Source of the DNA: Gentiana macrophylla
Lineage: Eukaryota; Streptophyta; Magnoliopsida; Gentianales; Gentianaceae
DNA length: 64,000 nucleotides
Direction of reading: 5' to 3'
Assembly: GCA_026214975.1 (NCBI GenBank)
Contig: CM047809.1
Span: forward strand, 129,443,470 to 129,507,469
Within the stretch, counting starts at the first letter, position 1. Each line of letters begins with the position of its first letter. The notes beneath the pieces were generated by a model, which was not told the origin of the DNA, made no database searches, and was given only the letters and a program-made list of their open reading frames with translations. Shown one piece after another: positions 1 through 11,664 of this stretch. The position numbers and the translations under genes are program-made.

Positions 1-1045
1 GGTGGTTGCATTGTTGATCTGGATATTAGGATCATCTTTCACAAGAAGCTGACCGAGCGCCTTTGCAAATTTTGCAATAGAAGACCTTTAATTAAGAGAA
101 CCCCATTAAATCTATTACATGTCTATTTTTAGGTGTCTCTCTTGTTAATTTAGTGATGTGCTCTTGAAAGGTCTTTTTCGAAAAATCTTGGATGAATCTT
201 TTGCAAAAGCTAGAGTGTTCAAGGAATCCCGAAGAGTATTCAAGTTTGTTGGATGAGAGAGTTTTACTATTTACTTCAATCTTTATTGTCTTTACATTGT
301 TGAAAAAGTGTCTAAGAAGACTATGAGAGATACTCGTTGAATAAATCTCTAAATGCGCTAACATTGTCAATAAAGATCTAAAATAATTCATATCCAAAAA
401 AGATAGTGATCATGCACCTTTTGAATGTCGGGAGAAAAAAAAAGAAAAAGAAAGATAAAGAGCATTAACCTATCCGGCTAATTACTCTATCACTTCCCCA
501 AGCCATTTGAAGGGGGCAATATACATGCACCGTCCTTTGGGAAAGACCCATCAGGCCATGACCTAACCATCTCCTAGATATGCTAATTTTAGGGCTCTCA
601 AGGAAAAAAAAAATAGGTGAGTAATACGTTTAGTCCAGAACCAGTAATAAATAAGGCAAACCAGACATTGATTTTAGATCTTCGATATTTATGGGTGCCG
701 AAATTTCAATTCTATTTTATAAAAAAAATACAAGCCCAATACATTTGATCCATGCTTCAAGGCCGGCTTCAGCTCCGGGCTTCCAGCAGCCGCCCCGCCC
801 AAAACACATATATATATGTATATATATATAAACCGATAAACTCAAAAAAAATCTTTATAGAAAGTTTTATAAATTGTGGACGGGGCCGACTTTAAGATTA
901 ACCTTTGAAAAATCGATCTTTACATGGTATGCCACAAGTAACTGTGATGCAATAGATATATGTATAAATCAGATTTAAAAAAAAGCAACCGGCACATGTG
1001 TGATGTATCTCAACTTGAGTGCCTCCAGTAGATTTACTGGGAGCC

Positions 1046-2060
1046 ATATTTGTTTTTTTTTTTTTTCGAGGAACCAAAGTATTTTATTCTACCATATTCG
1101 CTAAAGCAGTGGTAGAAACATCATTCGGGGGTTATGTACCCCAAAAGATAACACCTAATCTTGCTAACAAATGCTCAGAGACATTTCCCGAACGCTGAAC
1201 AAAAGAAAAACGCACTGAAGTAAATTTTGCTACCTCCACAAAGCAATATTGCAGCAGACATCCAAATGAGAAGAAGTCCTCCCAATGCGATGAGCGTTGA
1301 ACACAAGTCGAGGACAATCGTTTTCCACAATCAGCCCGAGTCGACTCTAGACACTAACCCTCCACCAAAGCTAGAAAGGCGCCATGACTCCAAAATAAAA
1401 AGCGATATACCTAATCCAAGCGAGAATGAATAAGGCGCATGATATAGCACCTCGTGATCATGAAATAGAAGCCTACTCTCGATGCATGATCCAAGGCGGA
1501 TGCATCCACGGTGCATTTAATTTAACCATTTTGCTGGCGGGAGCTCCCAATGATCCCTCAAAGTCCCTCCTATAGGGACGAGACGAGATGCCTACACAGC
1601 CTGTAAATACTCCTGTGCTGCACCCAAAGCTGAGAAACAAACTCGTGACACATATACTGCCTTACCATTAAAAATGGCACTACATCGCGCCTTCCAGATA
1701 TGTCACATCAACTAGACCAGCTCCGCTAACTCCTGCGACAGACGCTCAGCTAGAAACACAAAAAGGCCCAAAAATACATTGCCCTACCCGGACGAATCAG
1801 CTCCCCCAAAGGTGACTTCTCCCACACCCTAGCCGTCAGCTCATACTCAAAAAGAAATGCGCCATAGACTCATCTGCAAATCCACATACTTGGCACCCAC
1901 CCTCGCATTTCGCCCAGACAAATTACGTGCCACAAGTAAGAAATCATGTAAGCACCATCAAAGAAAATGTTGGATACGTGGTTGAACATCAACATCTTAA
2001 CATTGCCTCCACACTCCATCAGTCCCACCCGACCCTGAAGCATGCGCACCATTAACTCCT
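1046..2060 (-). mobile_element. 5'-truncated LINE (non-LTR retrotransposon)
   Basis: The insertion is absent from the duplicate copy, where 'agggagcc' runs straight into 'ttaattttaaagg' (about 8866-8880). It is flanked by tgggagcc (1038-1045) and tgggaggc (2061-2068), a plausible target-site duplication with one mismatch. A T run at 1053-1066 is the poly(A) tail seen from the opposite strand, so the element reads on the minus strand. Minus-strand reading frames give the end of a plant LINE ORF2: cysteine-containing zf-RVT-like remnants around 1870-2050, then an RNase H-like region ending in 'QRSGNVSEHLLARLG' (about 1140-1200). The reverse transcriptase part is missing, which is usual for 5' truncation. 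Frames are broken, so it is a dead copy. Confidence 0.82.
1132..1317 (-). pseudogene. LINE ORF2 C-terminal fragment, RNase H-like
   Basis: This open stretch encodes 'FVQRSGNVSEHLLARL' just before its stop. Plant LINE ORF2 proteins usually end with an RNase H domain whose last segment reads like RSGN-V-AH-LAR, which is the basis for the call. The upstream part of the domain lies in other minus-strand frames (about 1331-1516), so at least one frameshift has occurred. It lies wholly inside the truncated LINE and cannot make a functional enzyme. Confidence 0.7.
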
Positions 2061-2230
2061 TGGGAGGCTTAATTTAAAGGCTTAAAAAATAAATTAATAT
2101 TTCTACAATGAATATTATTAGAATAAACTCTTGTTATGATCTGAAATATATTGGTGACCCCACTTGATTGGTTTTTTTTTTTTTTTTTTTTGTGTGTGTG
2201 AGTATATTTGGTAAAAGTTTGTAATAATCA

Positions 2231-2283
2231 TAATCAAAGAAAATAATTAATGAAAGATGACGAAGACATTGTAGTTGACAATT

Positions 2284-2323
<40 letters not shown>

Positions 2324-2773
2324 ACTTCTAGCAATATTAAGGTTATAGTCTCTGAGTAATTACAATATAACTTGAGTGTGCAACACACTTTTACATAATT
2401 GATTTAGTTGGATTTAAACTGTCATCATCGTGAGTTTTAAACCATAATCAAAAATGTAAAATTATAGTAAGACATTTGCTATGCTTGAATACTAGTAGTG
2501 ATTATAGAGTTAAATGTATCATTTTGGTGGAAAGTTATGGTGACTGCATTTGTGTTGTTCAATGTGACAACTTCCGGTGTAGAGCTATAAGTGAATGAGA
2601 TTACTCGTGACCTATTCATATTATTTTGCAGGAGTTTTGAGTACTTGATTCAATTTTAATCGAGTCGAGCTACTCGTCAAATGAACCAAGCTAATCCTCT
2701 TTCTTTTGAAAAAGAAACCAAGCTAATTTCGAGTTTCAAATATAGTAATTGAATAACTCATGATCGAACTATA
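2231..2773. other. AT-rich spacer, no gene seen
   Basis: After the homology with copy B fades at about 2230 I see only AT-rich sequence with a 37-base T run at 2286-2322. A minus-strand open frame across the T run is a lysine-run artefact. It ends in the CTATA target duplication of the solo LTR that follows. Confidence 0.5.
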
Positions 2774-4515
2774 TGTTAGGTGTAGTCTTAGAAAAGACAA
2801 TTTGTGTAATTGTTTTTAATGGATATGTGAAATTTATCTCACCTTATTACTTGCTTTGTGCTTGTAAGTAATACCTTCTTTGCAAACCCTAAGTATATAT
2901 CTGTATGTAACCACTTAACTTTCGGTGTATGGATTACACGTGAGGATTGAGTTAATGGAGATATGCTTAAAGCTGTTAATCCGTGGTGAACTTAATCGAG
3001 TTTAGGGTCTCTTGATTAAAACACCAATAATGCGCCGAACACCTTAGGGTGTGATAGTCTTATCCGTTTATCGGTGAGAGAATTACTACGTGGGGCATTT
3101 ATATATGATGGCATTCATATAGAATTTGGACCGATTTAATCGAATTTCTCGGTATAATTCCGTAATCGAGGAATCTTATTAAATCATTAGATGATCATAT
3201 ATGGATCAACCTTAATCTGAGGTGATCACAGGATCTTTGCTTGTCCCGGGGTAGTGTTTGATGTGTTGAATTTACGGTTCACTTTAATATGTGTTCCAAG
3301 CCACTTCTCATTGGCACTATATCTCAGGATGAGTGAGTAGTTACGATTTTCGCGGACATGGAATCCATTCCTTCCTGCGGGAAGTAGAGACGATCCCTTA
3401 TTTGTTAGCCCTAAGAAAGTGATCGATCACGGAGTTCACATTTGACTAATTAGCTACTAGTCGAGATATGTGTGCTAATTGATCATCGAGGGGTTAATGG
3501 TAAATAAGGATAAGATATTCGAGTTGGGTTCACGGAGACTTCCCACTCAAAATGGGCGATCTATGGAGAGGTTAATCCGTATGTAGTGATTATATCAATG
3601 GACGCTTATTTACTACATGGGTTGAGTATAAGTATACATCTATAATCGGTAGAGTTGATTTCGGGTTTATGGTGGCGTAATCCCGGAATTAATAATTAAT
3701 GTACTTATTACATTCGGCGAATAATTAATTATTGGAGAACTACTTGGTTATAGTCCGTGGTCCCGATGTAGCCACGTAATTGGACTAATAATCTTGTTAT
3801 TTGGGCCTCATTGATAATTAATTGGGTGAAATTTAATTAATTGATATGCATGTATATTATTTAGTTGAAATTTAAATAATATAATCACATATAAAGAGCA
3901 TTTTATGTGGGCTTAGTAAAACCCTAAAGGTGGCGCAAATGTCATTATTAATTAGAGAGAAATTAGTTTTCTTGGATAATTATTTGACATGTGATTTATC
4001 TTTTATTTGTTAATTGATAATTCATGGAATATTAGATAATAATATGATTTATCCTAATTTGTTTGGGATAATCATTTTATTTATCTTTTATTTGGAATAA
4101 AGGATTAATGGAATAATTATCTCTTAATTATTTAATCTTGGGAGGAAGAGATTACTCTCCTATATAAAGAGAGTTCTCCCAAGTCTTAATGATAAGGAAA
4201 ATTTCGACCACCATCAAATAAAAGAGAGAAATAATTAGTTTTTTTCTTATCTTTGGGTTTTAGAAGAAGAAAAACTTTGAGTTTTTCTTGGTGTTTGCAT
4301 ATCAAGGAGACTCGTGTATCAAGAAGGGTGTCCCACCAACCGCCCGTTTGGAGAACACATCGGAAGATCAAAGCGACTCTTCCCGTTATTGGTAACATAA
4401 TCTTAAACCCCCTTGTAGTACTTAAGTCCTTTAATTATGAATTGTGTCATATAAATCGTGATCCATCCATTTGCGTAGATCTAACTTCGTTTAGATCTAA
4501 GAACTGCATCCTTCA
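2774..4515 (+). mobile_element. Solo LTR, 1742 bp
   Basis: The sequence begins TGTTAGGTG and ends GCATCCTTCA, the TG...CA form of an LTR. It is flanked by a perfect 5-bp duplication, CTATA at 2769-2773 and at 4516-4520. A TATA-like box ('cctatataaagag', about 4160) sits roughly 350 bp before the right end, matching a long U3 followed by R-U5 on the plus strand. No primer-binding site, polypurine tract or second LTR is present, so I read it as the product of LTR-LTR recombination. The family is not identified. Confidence 0.85.
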
Positions 4516-4520
4516 CTATA

Positions 4521-5301
4521 TTAAATAATTATTTGATCGGGTATTAAGCGAGTCTAACTTGATCTTGCCATATTTTATATATAAAAAAACAAATTTTTAA
4601 AAAAATAAACAAAATTTACGAGCCGAGTCAAATTATATCGAGAATTTAACGAGTCGAGTTTGATCATGTATTTTTATACCTCAAGTCAAGTTCAAGCCTT
4701 AAAAAATATCGAGTCAACTCGACTAGATTAAGAAGTTGTCAACTCTATACAACATCATGCCAAGCATTGATCTATAGACAATAGAGTTAGTATTACATAT
4801 TAAATCTCGGTGACCTACAAAAGACTAACTCCTTATTTATAGGAGTATCAAAGACTAACATATAACTAAATTGACGATGTGGTATTGAGTCTCATATTTT
4901 TAACTATAAGTAATGTCTTGCAGTTGTGCTGTGTGAAAGTTTGATAACTTCTATCGACTTTTCTTAACAAACAAGAAAAAGCGTAAACGCAGCGTCATTT
5001 ACAATTTATATCTTCTTGATTCAGTAACCTAAATATACATCTTCACGAAACTGTATAAAGATATACAAACAATTTTTATAAACAGTCCCACTAAAGTATA
5101 ATCCACGATTTACATGACAATACAATGAAGACTGGGTTTGGAACTTTGGATTCAACGATTTACTAATGTCTATTATCATACAGACATACACATAAGCAAA
5201 GATGGAAGTACTCTATTCATCATTTCTCATTTTGTATTTCATCAAACGGCTGTGATAATTTGTTTTGATGTGGAGAAAGCCAAATGTCAATCAGCACAAC
5301 T

Positions 5302-5335
<34 letters not shown>

Positions 5336-5715
5336 GTTGGTGTGGTGTATGCATCAAAGCAAATTTGAAAATCTACGGAAACATTGGTGACAAAACTACA
5401 TCATTTTAATAAGAAAAATTATACGGATCTTAGTTGGCAACCCCTCCTACTAATTGGATTGGATGTGGATCCGCCATTGGTTGTTACTTTCTAAGGTGAT
5501 TTTTGTGTGGTAACTCTGTTTGAGAAGTTATCATATTTGGCTCAATTTGGACCATTGTTTTTCATTCCAATATTAGACCGTGTGGTGCAGATTCAGACCA
5601 TTGTTACTATATAAAGAAAATTTTCCCTGGCCTCTTTCCAAACTATTCTATGGTTATATGGATCAAAGGGTGTAAAAGTGTTTTGTATAACCTGTTATGA
5701 CATAACCGTTGTGGT
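4521..5715. other. Intergenic AT-rich DNA, no gene called
   Basis: This stretch has a T run at 5304-5334. One short open frame (5138-5368) reads WELWIQRF...ISKDG...CFDVEKAKC before running into the T run. It faintly recalls an F-box-associated domain, but it is too short and not supported by any flanking exon, so I leave it uncalled. Confidence 0.4.
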
Positions 5716-5951
5716 CAGGGGCGGCTGCAGGAATTTAGGATATATGGATCGGAAATTTGTCATATTTGGTAAGTTGGTAACTACCAAACTTAGTCTTATA
5801 TATTTTACTTCAATAAGGGTCAATAGGGATCAATATATAAAAATAAGCGGGTCAATTCCACATATGTATATATACGTAATATAATACTAGAAAGCGTAAT
5901 ATTTTTTTAGCGAGGTGTGACCCATTTGGCCTAAAGGTGCAGCCGCCTCTG
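5716..5951. mobile_element. hAT-type MITE, 236 bp
   Basis: The ends are near-perfect inverted repeats: CAGGGGCGGCTGCA at the left, and the reverse complement of the right end reads CAGAGGCGGCTGCA. The flanks are an imperfect 8-bp direct repeat, gttgtggt (5708-5715) and gttgtgta (5952-5959). CAGRGGCGG ends and 8-bp duplications are typical of plant hAT MITEs. It has no coding capacity. Confidence 0.82.
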
Positions 5952-5959
5952 GTTGTGTA

Positions 5960-6889
5960 GTAGCAGCACCTTAACAAATAATAGGAAAAAAAAATGCATT
6001 ATTGGTTTGTGGCTTTGCGCCTAAGGAAGGGTATTACTACTGCCACACATGCCACCAATTAGGCGTTAAAAACATTTTAAGTAATCACTAGATCCTACAT
6101 CATAATTACGGATGTCAATGGGGAACCCTGTAATAATGGGGAACCCTGTCCATGTGCAGCTAGAGCTTGCAGCGTGATGTCAATGGGGAACCCTGTCCTA
6201 GCACTGAGGCGATATGGAAGAACGGCGAAGTATGCGGAAGAACGACCCTTATATCTTTGCACAGACACCACAAATTGCAAGAATGACGTTGCTGTGTTAG
6301 CACAAATAGTCAATGTCTGCACCGCCTGTACCACGGAGAGCTTTATGTTGTCGAATTAATGTTCAGTTATATTGCTACCACCCCAGGGACTACAATCAAC
6401 ATCAAATACAATCTATAATCTCCTCGTGTATCCTCTGTGTCTCTCACTCTGTCTCGTACATCTAAGCGTCACCCAATCATGTTGCATCATGATTTAACAA
6501 ACAGTTGATTTAATGAGATAGAGAGAGACAGAAAGCAATACAAGATCCATTCGGTTTTTAACCATAGTTGGTTCTGATACTTATGTGATGCATTGCAGTT
6601 AGCTACGTATGACCTATAAGAAAGAAGGTACTACACCGATGTTTTTCTGCTTTTGTTTTCTTGTTTTTTTGTTGTTTATGTTTGGCTCTTGAAAGGTCTC
6701 ATGAAGCCATTAATATTTTATGTTGTTTTATCAAGAAGAAATATATATTGTGGTCTTTACTCTTTTTCTTTGCTTTATTCACACCTTTGTTGGGCAAATT
6801 AGTGCACACTAAAACAAAGAACTACAAAATAAAAATAGTGATGAGGATCAAACAAACTCTTGGGACAATCCCCAACAACTCTTATTCAA
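5960..6889. other. Spacer with a short three-copy repeat
   Basis: The motif 'aatggggaaccctgt' occurs three times between 6117 and 6197. It is followed by a short plus-strand open frame (6174-6359) with four cysteines near its end (LCTDTTNC...VCTACT). I do not recognise the product, and nothing nearby supports translation. The rest, to the start of duplication copy B, is AT-rich with no recognisable gene. Confidence 0.4.
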
Positions 6890-7398
6890 TGGTTGCATAG
6901 TTGATTTGGATATTGTAACCATCTTTCACAAGAAGCTGACCAACGACTTTGCAAATTTCGAAACAGGGACCTTTAAGGGCATCTAAATAAATTTATCATC
7001 TATAACGACACCTAATACATGTCTAATTTTAAGTGTTTCTTGAAAATTTAGTGACGTGCTCTTAAAAGGCTCCTTCGAAAAATCTTGATGAATCATTTGC
7101 AAAAGCTAGAGTGTTCAAGGAATCCTCGAAGAGTATTTCGAGTTTGTTGGGTGAGTTGAATAAGTGTCTGAATGAGACTATGAGAGAGACCCCGTTGAAT
7201 TAATCTCTAAATACACAAAGATCATCCATAAAGTTCTTAAGAAATTTTCGCATCATATCTAAAAAAGATAGCGATGATGTACCTTTGAAATATCGGGGAG
7301 AAAAAATAAAATAAAAAAATAAAAAAGAGAGCATTAACATATCTGGCTAATTACTCTATCCCTTCTCGAAGCCATTTTGAAGAGGTGCAATAGACATT

Positions 7399-8327
7399 TA
7401 GGCCTGAGAAAAAAAACCGACAAACCAATCCGAACCGTAAACCAGTCCGAACCGAACCGAAATAAATCAAGCCAAGAGAAAACCAATCAAATCGGTTTGG
7501 GTTGGAACCGAACCAATTTAAATGGTGCAGGTTTGATTATCCTAATTATAACCCACCCAAAATAAATCGAACGAATTACCTACCATATATAAACACTCAT
7601 TATTACTCAACCCTAATTTGTTTCAGTGGGTGTTGAAATGCTAGCTGGTGAACTGCAAGAAGCTAATAATTCACATATTGGTAAAAAACGCATGTCAAAT
7701 GAAAACCCTCCTCTTCCAAAAAGAGCAAAGAGGTGTCCTCCAAAAGCTGGCCCAAATTCTGCCATGGGTGTTGGTGGTAGGCGTGTTGGTGGTAGGAGAA
7801 GAGCCGAGGTTTGGGATCATGTCATTGACAGTCCTAAGTCTACACCTACTAAACCAAGAGTACTTTGTAAGTACTATTTGAAAGAGTATTTATGTGATCC
7901 TAGCAAGAATGGTACTAGAAGTATGTTTGCTCATGTGAGTAAAAGATGTTCTTCAAGTGCTAATCCATACACTATATGTTATTAAGCGTCTTTTGAATTA
8001 ATATTTTATGTGCAATGATGTTATTAAGTAATTAAGCTTTGTTGTACATTGTTATTCTTTGCTAACCGTGGCTTATTAGCTTACGGTCGAGGCAATATGG
8101 TTTGGATTGGGGTTTTGAAAATCTTCAATTTGTTTTTACTTTATATTTTTGATAGCTTGGGCTTGTAAAACCGAAACCAAATCGGATCCAAACTGAAACC
8201 AACCTAAACCAAACCATTGGTTTCAACATCATTGGGGTTCGGTTTGGGGTAAAATATGCCAACCAAACCCGAATAACTATCGTAAAACCCGAATCGAAAC
8301 CACACATGGCCGAACCATGATCAGCAT
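7399..8327 (+). mobile_element. Deleted hAT element carrying a BED-finger fragment
   Basis: The 929-bp insertion is bounded by perfect 8-bp duplications TAGACATT at 7391-7398 and 8328-8335. The duplicate segment at about 520-526 is the unoccupied site, reading straight from 'gcaatatacatg' into 'caccgtcc'. The ends (TAGGCCTGAG at left, ...GATCAGCAT at right) are only weakly inverted. Both subterminal zones are dense in AACCGAACC-type motifs, as in plant hAT transposons. It retains only the N-terminal BED region of a transposase and must be non-autonomous. Confidence 0.88.
7626..7985 (+). pseudogene. hAT transposase N-terminal fragment with BED zinc finger
   Basis: The 119-residue frame contains 'AEVWDHVIDS' at about residues 59-68 and then 'CKYYLKEYLCDP...GTRSMFAHVSKRC'. 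This is the BED-finger layout of RICESLEEPER-like plant hAT proteins, where a C-X2-C pair is followed by H-X4-C. The second cysteine of the first pair appears changed (CKYY instead of CKYC), so zinc binding may be lost. A basic stretch (KRAKRC, GGRRR) lies upstream. The dimerisation domain and catalytic core are absent, so it cannot catalyse transposition. Confidence 0.75.
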
Positions 8328-9167
8328 TAGACATTCACCGTCCTTTGGGAAAGACCCATCAAGCCATGACCTAACCATCCCCTAGATATGCTAATTTTAG
8401 GGCTCTCAAGGAAAAAATAGTCGAGTAATACGTTTAGTTCTAGGACCGGCACTAAATAAGGCAACCAGACATTGATTCCGGATCTTCGATATTTATGTGT
8501 GCCAAAATTTCACTTCTATTTAAAAAAAAATTAAATTACAAGCCCAATACATTTGATCCATGCTCCAAGGCCATGCTTCAGTTCCGGGCTTCCAGCAGCC
8601 AGCCCACCCAAAAATATACCTAAACACCGATTAACTCAAACAAAAAAAAAAAACACTTTATAGAAAATTTTATAAATTGTGGACGGTGATAATGGTCGGT
8701 TTTAATTAGCACCGACTTTTGAAAATTCGATATTTACATAGGAATGTCACAAGTAACTGTGGTGTCATAAATATTAGCATAAATCAGTATTGTGTCATAC
8801 ATAAATCAACCTAAATATACGTGGTGTCTTTCAACTTGAGTAGCCACTATAGATTTACAGGGAGCCTTAATTTTAAAGGCTTAAAAAAACAAAAACAAAA
8901 AAAGAAAAAGATATACTATCTTACAATGAATATTATTAGAATCAACTCTTGTTATGATTTGAAATAATTTGGTGACCACTTGATTGTTTCTTTTTTTTAA
9001 GGATACGAAAGATGCATACACACGCACACATTTGTCTCTACTGGGGAACCTGCAACTTCCAGGTTAATGACCATAGCATTTACCGTTGTGTCGATGCCAT
9101 GTTGACACTTGATTGGTTTTTCTTGTTGTTGAATATATTTGGTGAAAGTTTTTAATAATCATGGGAA

Positions 9168-9330
9168 AATTGCAATTTTCGTCCGATAACTTTGCCCGTG
9201 TTCGATTTTCGTCATGTTTTTGCTCCGGTGAGAAATTTAGTCCGGTATCTTTTTAAATCGTTGCAAAAGTCCTGTTCAACCGGAAAAGCTGACTGGACTC
9301 ATTTTCCGATAAAATTTGATGATGTGGCTA
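9168..9330. repeat. Half of a 'gcaatttt-gtcc' foldback-type repeat
   Basis: The sequence follows the same word order as one arm of the foldback elements at 38420-38741 and 42989-43334: 'gcaattttcgtcc', then 'tttttgctccgg', 'atttagtcc', 'gcaaaagtcc' and 'gttcaaccgg'. No inverted partner arm follows, so this is a diverged or half element. It starts where homology with duplication copy A ends. Confidence 0.45.
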
Positions 9331-9628
9331 CCACCTACTCTAATTTTGACTCTCCCCTCTCCAACTAAGCAAGTTTCGGAGGGAGAATTCCCTCAAACCT
9401 AATTTCCCTCTTCTTTTATCCCCCTCTTCCTCCATCTCGGTAATCTCACGTTTGATGCTTCTTCTCTTGGCAACAATGGCGTTCAGCTTATCGCTTTTTG
9501 TATCAAGGTAATCCCAAATTTTGTTCTTTCAATAAATTAACCTCATCATTTTAATTTCTAATAATTAATTAAGGAGTAATTTACGTAAAACACCCTTAAC
9601 TTTCGGTCAAAGTTGGGACTCACCACTT

Positions 9629-9760
9629 TTTTTTATTTTTTTTTTCAGTTCAGAAACGAAATGTTGTGGGTGGGAGGATTGAGAGCAATGGGGCCTCTCG
9701 TTGAAAGCGTGATAGGCGCAGTAGTTACAATTTAAGGTATGAGGCTATGAGCTTAAGCTC
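9629..9760. other. 132-bp insert in the left foldback arm
   Basis: The duplicated word CACCACTT at 9621-9628 and 9761-9768 brackets sequence absent from the matching right arm, indicating an insertion with 8-bp duplication. The insert begins with a T-rich tract ending in CAG and then 'ttcagaaacgaaatg'. A similar word, 'ttcagctacgaaatg', follows the element near 11432. I cannot tell whether it is a hAT relic or an exon-like fragment. Confidence 0.4.
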
Positions 9761-10312
9761 CACCACTTATGTTTTATTTTTGCAATTTTGCCACTTAAGT
9801 TATATCCTTTTTAGCACTTATCACCCTTCCGTCAATTAGGCGTCCAATTTGACGGAAAATAGAGTGCTTGTCATACACGCTTGCCTACTTTATTATTATT
9901 ATTATTATTATTAATTTTTTTTGCAACAAATATTCTTTAGAGATAAATCCAATCATTTATCTTACCAAATCGGAGAGCAAAATTCAAGCCCATGTGAAAT
10001 TTGGTCCAATTAAATGTGAAATCGTGCGGGAATCCACAAATTAGTGAAAGAAATCGATAGTGGAAGCCGGAAACCACATTGTGGATCAACATGCCGTGTC
10101 GAATAGAGGGTTCAGAGAGGAGCCAAACTTCGGTGAGAAAAGTAGCAGAAAAAGTGTAAATTTGTCTTTGTTTTTGTCGTCTATGAATGGATTTAGAGAA
10201 AGGTGTTATAATCTGTTAATTTGGGGTTTAGGGTTAGATATTAGAGTACTTTTACTGGTATTGAGAAGTATGATTAATGAATTTAAGTGTCTGTGTTGTA
10301 GTATCCTAAACA

Positions 10313-10484
10313 AGGACCAAGATCCTCTCAAGTAACTTTACCCTTAAGTTAGTGTTTTTATATATAATGAATTAAACTACGTAGTTTTGGAAAAAGTTAA
10401 TTTACACTTTGGTGGTATGTGGTTGGATCATGCATACTTGAGAGAATATCCTCTCAAGTTACTTGAGAGGATCCTATCCGGCCC
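10313..10484. mobile_element. MITE, 172 bp, 8-bp target duplication
   Basis: Direct repeats CCTAAACA flank it at 10305-10312 and 10485-10492. Its inverted ends share 'GATCCTCTCAAGTAACTT'. Near the right end the sequence 'ATCCTCTCAAG-TTA-CTTGAGAGGAT' forms an 11-bp perfect stem, so the right terminus alone can fold. The 8-bp duplication suggests hAT ancestry. It lies inside the long-TIR foldback element and so postdates it. Confidence 0.78.
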
Positions 10485-11352
10485 CCTAAACATCGAGTCA
10501 TCGAATAAGCCTGAATACATGTGCTGTTTGTTTTATCGTAGTCTTTCCCGCAACGTAAATGTTGCTTATAGGCCTGGTTGATAAAGAGCTTCAGTTGTTC
10601 AGCAGTTTAGTGAGGTCTAATCTAATTGAAGAGGATCCAAATATTTGAACTTGTAGATGTATCTCATTCACAAGTTTGGTAGATATTGTTGCATTCTTAG
10701 TCCATGCTGTTGATTTACTACAACAAGTTCTCAAATATTTGAACCTAGCTAAAAAATGTATGCGTCAGATGTTTGTTAGAAAATTGCTGCATTCTTGACC
10801 CCCTTCTGTTGATATAATTAGTGCGTTGATGAGCTCTTAAATAAAGTACATATAAATTTTGATTCAGGATGTTTTAAAGGGGACCTTTGTCAAAATACCA
10901 CTATTGAGACAAGTCAAATGTTGGGCTACCACTCAATTGTTAAAATACCACTCCGTTTTTCGCGTTTTGGGTGTTTTTGGAACCAAACTAAACCCTAATT
11001 GGGAAGGGGGTTAGGGGATTTGTGTATCTTAAGATCGTGCATATTTGTGAAAAAAATGGAAGAAAATCGCGAACAAAAATCGTGAAAATTGCACTGAAGT
11101 GGTATTTCCACATTTACACCACAGAATGGTGGCATTCCAGAAATAATCCCGTTTTTTAAAATCCAGATTAATAAAGCAGGCAAGCGTGTATGTCAAGCGC
11201 TCTCTATTTTCCGTCAAATTGGACGTCTAATTGACGGAAGGGTGATAGGTGCCAAAAATGATACAACTTAAGTGGCAAAACTGCAAAGACAAAACATAAG
11301 TGGCGAGTCCCAACTTTGACCGAAAGTTAGGGGTGTTTTGTGCAAATCACTC

Positions 11353-11664
11353 TAAATCAAGGGCCTGATCTGAATAGAGAAATTAATAACTCAGGAAATT
11401 TTCATCTAATTTCTAATTAATTGTTGGATTTTCAGCTACGAAATGCTCGGAATTTTATCTACAAATATCAACCGTTCTTCTGACCGGAACAGGGATACTA
11501 GTGATGTTTGTTTACATATTCTGCCATACAATTTTACTTCTACTTGGGCAATCAGAAGAAGTGGCTGCATCTGCAATTGAGCACCCGTTTGTTTTATGTT
11601 TCCGTTTCTACCCTTATTTTAAGTTTGATTTCCACATTTGTCTTGATCCTTCTGCTTTTGTATA
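11353..11664. other. Leader region upstream of Gypsy gag
   Basis: Between the foldback element and the gag start I see no LTR, primer-binding site or TG...CA boundary. The tract 'ttctgcttttgtatag' immediately before the gag ATG looks like a splice acceptor but may be chance. This may be the remnant of the Gypsy 5' leader with its LTR lost. Confidence 0.35.

Larger units (their letters stand above)
1..2230 (+). repeat. Direct segmental duplication, copy A
   Basis: This stretch aligns by eye, in the same orientation, with copy B at 6890-9165. Shared blocks include the 'ttcacaagaagctgacc' segment near 40, the 'caaaagctagagtgttcaag' segment near 205, the 'gggaaagacccatcaggcc' segment near 539 and the 'gaatattattagaat' segment near 2110. 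Copy A probably extends left of the window. It contains a LINE (1046-2060) that copy B lacks, and it lacks the hAT element that copy B contains. No convincing gene lies in the shared part. The (TA)n run near 810 and T tracts at 2172-2191 and 2286-2322 (37 T) are simple sequence. Confidence 0.8.
6890..9165 (+). repeat. Direct segmental duplication, copy B
   Basis: This is the second copy of the segment at 1-2230, in the same orientation. Alignment runs through the 'aagagagcattaac' block near 7324, is interrupted by a hAT element at 7399-8327, and resumes at 'caccgtcctttggg' (8336). It has an extra piece of about 130 bp at roughly 8988-9115 that copy A lacks, and homology ends near 9160 where a different repeat begins. 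No gene is visible in the shared sequence. Confidence 0.8.
9574..11352. mobile_element. Long-TIR foldback / MULE-like element
   Basis: Two arms of about 200 bp are inverted copies of each other. The left arm (9574-9628 continuing at 9761-9905) contains 'ctttcggtcaaagttggga' and 'ccgtcaattaggcgtcc', and both recur reverse-complemented in the right arm (about 11150-11352). A 132-bp piece (9629-9760) interrupts the left arm between CACCACTT repeats. The centre (9906-11150) contains an (ATT)n run near 9890-9912, a MITE and no recognisable transposase. I see no clear target duplication, so the superfamily is uncertain; long arms suggest a Mutator-like element. Confidence 0.7.

Noticed and set aside
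2134..2388. Minus-strand open frame over poly-T tracts
   Set aside because: It is mostly lysine runs from T homopolymers in non-coding duplicated DNA.
5138..5368. Possible F-box-associated protein fragment
   Set aside because: It is short, ends in a poly-T run, and has no supporting exon or flanking gene structure.
6174..6359. Small cysteine-containing peptide gene
   Set aside because: There is no signal peptide, the start lies in a three-copy repeat and I recognise no family. Kept only as a note in the spacer entry.
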